This document shows, one piece after another, positions 60,496-64,000 of a stretch of DNA of 64,000 nucleotides (position 1 is its first letter; every line of letters starts with the position of its first letter). Below the pieces are notes generated by a model. The model did no database searches. It saw nothing but the letters and a program-made list of their open reading frames with translations, and had not been told where the DNA came from. A program made the translations under genes and the position numbers. The stretch comes from Boesenbergia rotunda (lineage: Eukaryota; Streptophyta; Magnoliopsida; Zingiberales; Zingiberaceae): assembly GCA_024364735.1 (NCBI GenBank), contig JAGFNQ010005631.1, forward strand, positions 392,078 through 456,077, read 5' to 3'.

Positions 60496-60762
60496 ATGCC
60501 GCGAGAACTGGGGGAGACCGAGGAGAAGACGAGGAGCAGGAAAGCAACGAGGTTGGCGTGGGTGTGCGGCGCGGAGGAGAAACCGTCGGGGACGCAGAGG
60601 GCGGCGCCGGGTCGATGCCCGTGCTGCGGCGGCGCGGTGGTGGCGACGGAGGTGGAGAAGGCAGTGCGGCTCTGCTTCCTGCCGCTGAGCCGCCACACCA
60701 CCACCAAGTTCTCCTGCTCCCACTGCGACCGCCGCCTCGTCTCCCTGTACCACCAGTTCTGA
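60496..60762 (+). CDS. Small zinc-ribbon protein, function unknown
   Basis: 88 residues, single exon. It has an Arg/Lys/Glu-rich N-terminus and a possible outer CG at residues 24-25. Then CPCCGG (41-46) and CSHCDRR (74-80) give two CxxC pairs 29 residues apart, enough for one zinc-ribbon site. Between them is VEKAVRLCFLPL, a mostly hydrophobic segment. I recognise the layout as that of small conserved plant proteins of unknown role, some mis-annotated as methionyl-tRNA synthetase, and assign no function. The ATG at 60496 is the first in its frame; the frame is open upstream to about 60301, but that part overlaps the duplicated promoter segment and starts without ATG. High GC compared with the surroundings is usual for monocot exons. 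AATAAA follows at 60871-60876. Confidence 0.8.
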   Translation: MPRELGETEEKTRSRKATRLAWVCGAEEKPSGTQRAAPGRCPCCGGAVVATEVEKAVRLCFLPLSRHTTTKFSCSHCDRRLVSLYHQF

Positions 60763-60870
60763 TCCCTTCCGATCCCTCCCCGTCTTCCGGTCGATCCCAA
60801 GCCTCTCCCTCCTCACTCTGTTCAGTCCGATTGCTGCTTCGACATTTATAGAACTTCTTTATGGTGTATA

Positions 60871-60876
60871 AATAAA
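60871..60876 (+). terminator. Polyadenylation signal of the zinc-ribbon gene
   Basis: AATAAA 109 bases after the stop codon, preceded by TTTATAG and TATGGTGTAT, which suits a plant far-upstream and near-upstream element arrangement. Confidence 0.55.
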
Positions 60877-62041
60877 TTTTGCCAAATATAGTGTGGGTTT
60901 GTTCTTGCTGATCTATCAACATAGATTTTCCCTCCAAACGGGCAATTGGATGATTGGAGCTTTTTCAATCATGAATTCGAAAAGAAAAGAAATGCATTAC
61001 ATCGAATTCTACACAAGCAATTAAATCAAACGAAATAGATAATGAATATGAATGAAGCGAGTTGTCATTGTCGTCCATGAAATCCGATGATTTTGTGAAG
61101 AAAAACTAAAAGACGGATCTTCCATAGGGATTTGGATGACTTAGATACAGTAGTGAGTTTGACTCTGTTATCAATTAATCATTGATAACAAAATATGAGT
61201 TAACGGGTTTTGCACATATAAACTCACGTCCAATAATACAAAATCATAATTAACATCAATTAAATCACTAAATGGGTTTGTTCATGAGCCAAGCCGAGCT
61301 AAGTTTTATAATATTTAAATTTATTTGATAAGATAATTGAACAAAGTCAAGTCGAATTTAAGATGAACTAAAGTCTTTAAAATGGTTGTTCAAGTTTGGC
61401 ATGATTTTTTTTAATGAGTTTGACTTTGGTTCAAGTTTTGACTTGAGCTTAATTTATTTAGATGTTACTGAGCTCTTTGTTTAACATTGTCTTAAAATTT
61501 TACATTTTTAAATTTATTTGTTCTTTTTTAAAATTCCTTTAATTATTTATCATATTAATAAGAGTTTCATTGATGAACATGATTCACAAGCTTTATTAGT
61601 GAATAATATTCATGAATAATTCACAATTCTTGTTCATGAATATTTAGTTTAACAAATTATTCAAACTTGTTCATTTAATTAACTTGTATGTATTGAACAA
61701 AGATAAATAAAATCTTATTAAGTCATACACCAAGCTTGTTCATGAATATTTCATTCATTTACAATTACATCGGCTATTCATAACGACATAAAACTCGTAT
61801 GTTATAAAATAACATGTAAATCTATCTTATGGTGTCTCTTTTCACCCGCTCGTAATCTTTCCTTCTTTCCTCCCCTTTAGAAAGTAATGGTGAGAGATCC
61901 TCAAAGAATGTCAATCGAGAGTTGGTGTTGCCAGTATTGCCCCTTTGATGGTTAAGTCAATAGACGAACAAAGAAGAGAATAAAGGGCACAAAAGAGAAA
62001 GACTAAAATAAGTGATATTTATAAGTGTCCAGAAAAACTAT

Positions 62042-62132
62042 ACATTCATTTATTTGCGTGAAAGCTTAGAAAGCGTCACCGAAGAGGATCCATATCGGAT
62101 CACATTCATTTATCTGAGTGAAAGCTTAGAAA
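62042..62132 (+). repeat. Two-copy tandem repeat, 60 bp period
   Basis: ACATTCATTTAT.TG.GTGAAAGCTTAGAAAG occurs at 62042 and again at 62102. Confidence 0.85.
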
Positions 62133-62249
62133 GAATGGATGATGGATGAATCAAATAAATTTAGGGGCATGGGAAGAGAATGAAAAGGGAAAAAAATCTC
62201 TTCCTTTGTATGCTTATTTATCGATTGAGGAAGGTAGATACATGCGGCA

Positions 62250-62396
62250 TAATTTTGTTAATGCAAAATGATATATGTACCATTTTTTTAACATATGATG
62301 TAATTTTTTGAGTTAAAAAAGATACATACATCAATTTTTTTAATATATGATATAATTTTGTAAATGAAAAATGGTACATGCATTATTTTTTTATTC
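62250..62396 (+). repeat. Imperfect ~55 bp tandem repeat, about 2.5 units
   Basis: Units run ATAATTTTGT.AATG.AAAATG, TACAT or TACC, ATTTTTTTAA, ATATGAT. The middle unit is the most altered. Confidence 0.7.
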
Positions 62397-62678
62397 ATCC
62401 GTTGTTTTTCGTCTGATTTTTAGATGATCAATTTTGACTTTAAAATTATCTATTGATGGATTATATTTTTTTTTCTTCTTTAAATTTTAATAAAGTAAAA
62501 TAATGAAAAAATTTTCACTATGAAATTTTTTTCTTAATTTTACTTTTCACTCTCCCAGGTAAATGGAGCATTAATATAGGTTTGAGTAACAGGGTGCCCT
62601 TCAAACTAAACAAATGGTACTTGAAAAGGGATTACATTAATAATGGAATTAATTATATATATGAATCCAAATGATGAA

Positions 62679-63089
62679 GGAAAGTGAGGCCCGAGGCCCG
62701 ACGTTGTGTTTTGGAGCCTAACGAATGGTAGGCCAGCAAAAGGAGGAAAACTGGGAGATCAATTAAGAGCTATCATAGAGATCGTGGAATTATAATGTGA
62801 AATTCAACGTGAATGATTGACATTTTTTATGTACATGTTCGATTATCGCTTAGACACCGATGGCGGCCTCCAGTCGTCGTCCTAAACAAAATTATAACCT
62901 GGTGGGTATGGTGAACCCGTCAAAGATCGTTACAATTGGGATGTCACATCATTCACGTTAAATTTCACGTTAAAAAATTCAGATTATCTATCATTTTTGG
63001 AAGGAAAGTGAGGCCTGAGGCCCGACGCTGTGTTTTGGAGCCTAACGAATGGTAGGCCAGCCAAGGAGGAAAACTGGGAGATGAATTAA
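62679..63089 (+). repeat. Direct repeats of ~88 bp (62679-62766 and 63003-63089)
   Basis: GGAAAGTGAGGCC.GAGGCCCG, GTTTTGGAGCCTAACGAATGG, TAGGCCAGC and GGAAAACTGGGAGAT.AATTAA occur in both. They are nearly identical, with only a handful of changes, and are separated by 236 bp that include a half copy of the palindromic MITE. Confidence 0.92.
62813..62965 (+). mobile_element. Half copy (left arm) of the palindromic MITE
   Basis: TGATTGACA, CATGTTCGATTATCG, GACACCGATGGCGGCC, GTCCTAAACAAAATTATAACC, GAACCCGTCAAAGATCGTTAC and CATCATTCACG appear in the order of the left arm of 53103-53378. The right arm is missing. Confidence 0.6.
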
Positions 63090-63506
63090 TTAGTCTGGTG
63101 AGTCATGAGATGTGACTTGGCAGCTATTAGATTCGTCCTTCATCTTCTTTTAATAGTTTAATATCTTAATTTTGTCCTTCTCTGATTCAACAGGTAAATC
63201 CAAAGCACAATTTAGATCCACATCCAATTCAATGATTGAGTTTTGGATATTCATCCTATTTGAGATTCAAATAATCTTGATCTTCTTATTTTTCTTCTAG
63301 TATCAAACAAGTATCAACAACATTTTGGAATACAAAAAAAGTTAAAAGTATATTCCAATTTTATTTTTTTATAGAATTTAGTTAAAAGTTAAAAGTTTAA
63401 AATGTTCTCAAAACCAGTATCTATAACCTTTTGATTTTTTTTTAAAAATCAACTTTCATATAATGTGATCCAGTTGAGATCGGATGATGAGTCGACTTTT
63501 TGAAAT

Positions 63507-64000
63507 TGTTGGTATAATCATTCTCGGATCAATATTGACTAGTTTAATTAATTTCGGGTTGGTTCAAGTTTGAGTTCGATTTTGACAATTGTGAGAGAGA
63601 AGTCAAAGTGATCAAGGGAGGACCGGATACTTGACTGGGAAGTCCTATCGGGGCTAGGCGATTGAAAAATTAGTTAGGAACTAGGCAATGTAAGTCTTAG
63701 CAGGCTACGCGGTGAAGACCTAATTAAGAATTAGGTAGTGAAAGTCTTAGCGGGGCTAGGAAGTGAAGACCTAGTTGAGAACTAAGCAATGAAAGTCCTA
63801 ATGGGGCTAGGCGGTAGAAGATGTAGTCGAGAATTAGGTAATAGAAAGTCTTAGCAGGGCTAGACGATGGAAAACATAATTGGGAACTAGGCAATATAAA
63901 TCTTAGCGGGCTAACAAACTAGAAAAGTCTAAATGGTCAAAGGTTGATCGGACACTTGGTAATCAGAAGCCCAATAGGAAGTTGGCAAGGGAAAGTCCAA
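63507..64000 (+). mobile_element. 5' part of an LTR, running off the window
   Basis: Begins TGTTGGTATAATC and continues with TTGACTAGTTTAATTAA, which parallels TGTTGGTGCAATC and TTGACCTAGTTTGATTAG at the start of the reverse solo LTR (2303-3644). From about 63630 it carries an irregular tandem repeat. No end is visible in the window. Confidence 0.72.
63636..63910 (+). repeat. Tandem repeat of ~62 bp inside the LTR
   Basis: About four to five degenerate units with the order AGTC.TA.C.GGGCTAGGC.GT, GAAGACCTA.TT.AGAA, CTAGGCAATG.AA. The unit resembles tandem blocks known to me from LTR promoters of monocot retrotransposons. Confidence 0.8.

Larger units (their letters stand above)
60940..62677. 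other. Intergenic region with worn repeats
   Basis: No gene. 61270-61760 has many GAGCC..GAGC, TTGTTCATGAATATT and CAAGCTTGTTCATGAATA words in both orientations, the composition of a common plant repeat with GAGCTCGAGC motifs, now degenerate. Two small tandem repeats follow. Confidence 0.45.

Noticed and set aside
60407..60937. 176-codon and other long frames antisense to the zinc-ribbon gene.
   Set aside because: They mirror the GC-rich exon on the opposite strand and show low-complexity Ser/Pro/Arg sequence with no motif.

Overview
The window is nuclear DNA of a flowering plant, most likely a monocot. It has split genes with GT..AG introns, a plant-only SAUR gene, plant Ty1/copia and Ty3-type retrotransposons, hAT and Tourist-like transposons and tRNA-derived SINEs. 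The LTR starts resemble those I associate with ginger-family genomes, but that placement is only an inference. Genes occupy little of the sequence; most of it is transposon debris, much of it nested.

Layout. 1-10.7 kb is repeat-rich: a GC-rich LTR segment, a decayed reverse-oriented copia element (about 980-5600) split by a solo LTR (2303-3644), then a probable old long LTR (about 6533-10733) split by two copies of a ~1.1 kb hAT-type non-autonomous element. 11231-43141 is one large gene on the + strand. I reconstruct 20 coding exons that stay in phase from start to stop and encode about 892 residues, a plant homologue of TEX10/IPI1, an ARM-repeat protein of the Rix1 complex in 60S ribosome maturation. 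Its introns hold many insertions: two more copies of the hAT-type element, a Tourist MITE, a SINE, copia fragments and a 2.6 kb solo LTR. 44736-45128 (minus) is an intact SAUR-family gene, convergent with the TEX10 gene. 46788-51731 is a complete but inactivated copia element with two ~200 bp LTRs, a primer-binding site and a 5 bp target duplication. 53.1-60.4 kb is a layered region: a duplicated segment whose second copy has been opened by a TIR-ended element, by a palindromic MITE that itself carries a SINE, and by a 4063 bp hAT transposon (56253-60315). That hAT has clear TIRs, a perfect 8 bp target duplication and a transposase broken by only two stop codons. Just downstream is a small intact gene (60496-60762) for an 88-residue zinc-ribbon protein. 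61-64 kb is intergenic repeat DNA that ends in the 5' part of another LTR running off the window.

How the parts relate. Only three genes look functional: the TEX10/IPI1 homologue, the SAUR gene and the small zinc-ribbon gene. No operon-like grouping is expected or seen. The most informative content is the insertion history: nested elements with intact target-site duplications, and a hAT-type MITE family whose GC-rich end resembles a captured 5' exon and splice donor.
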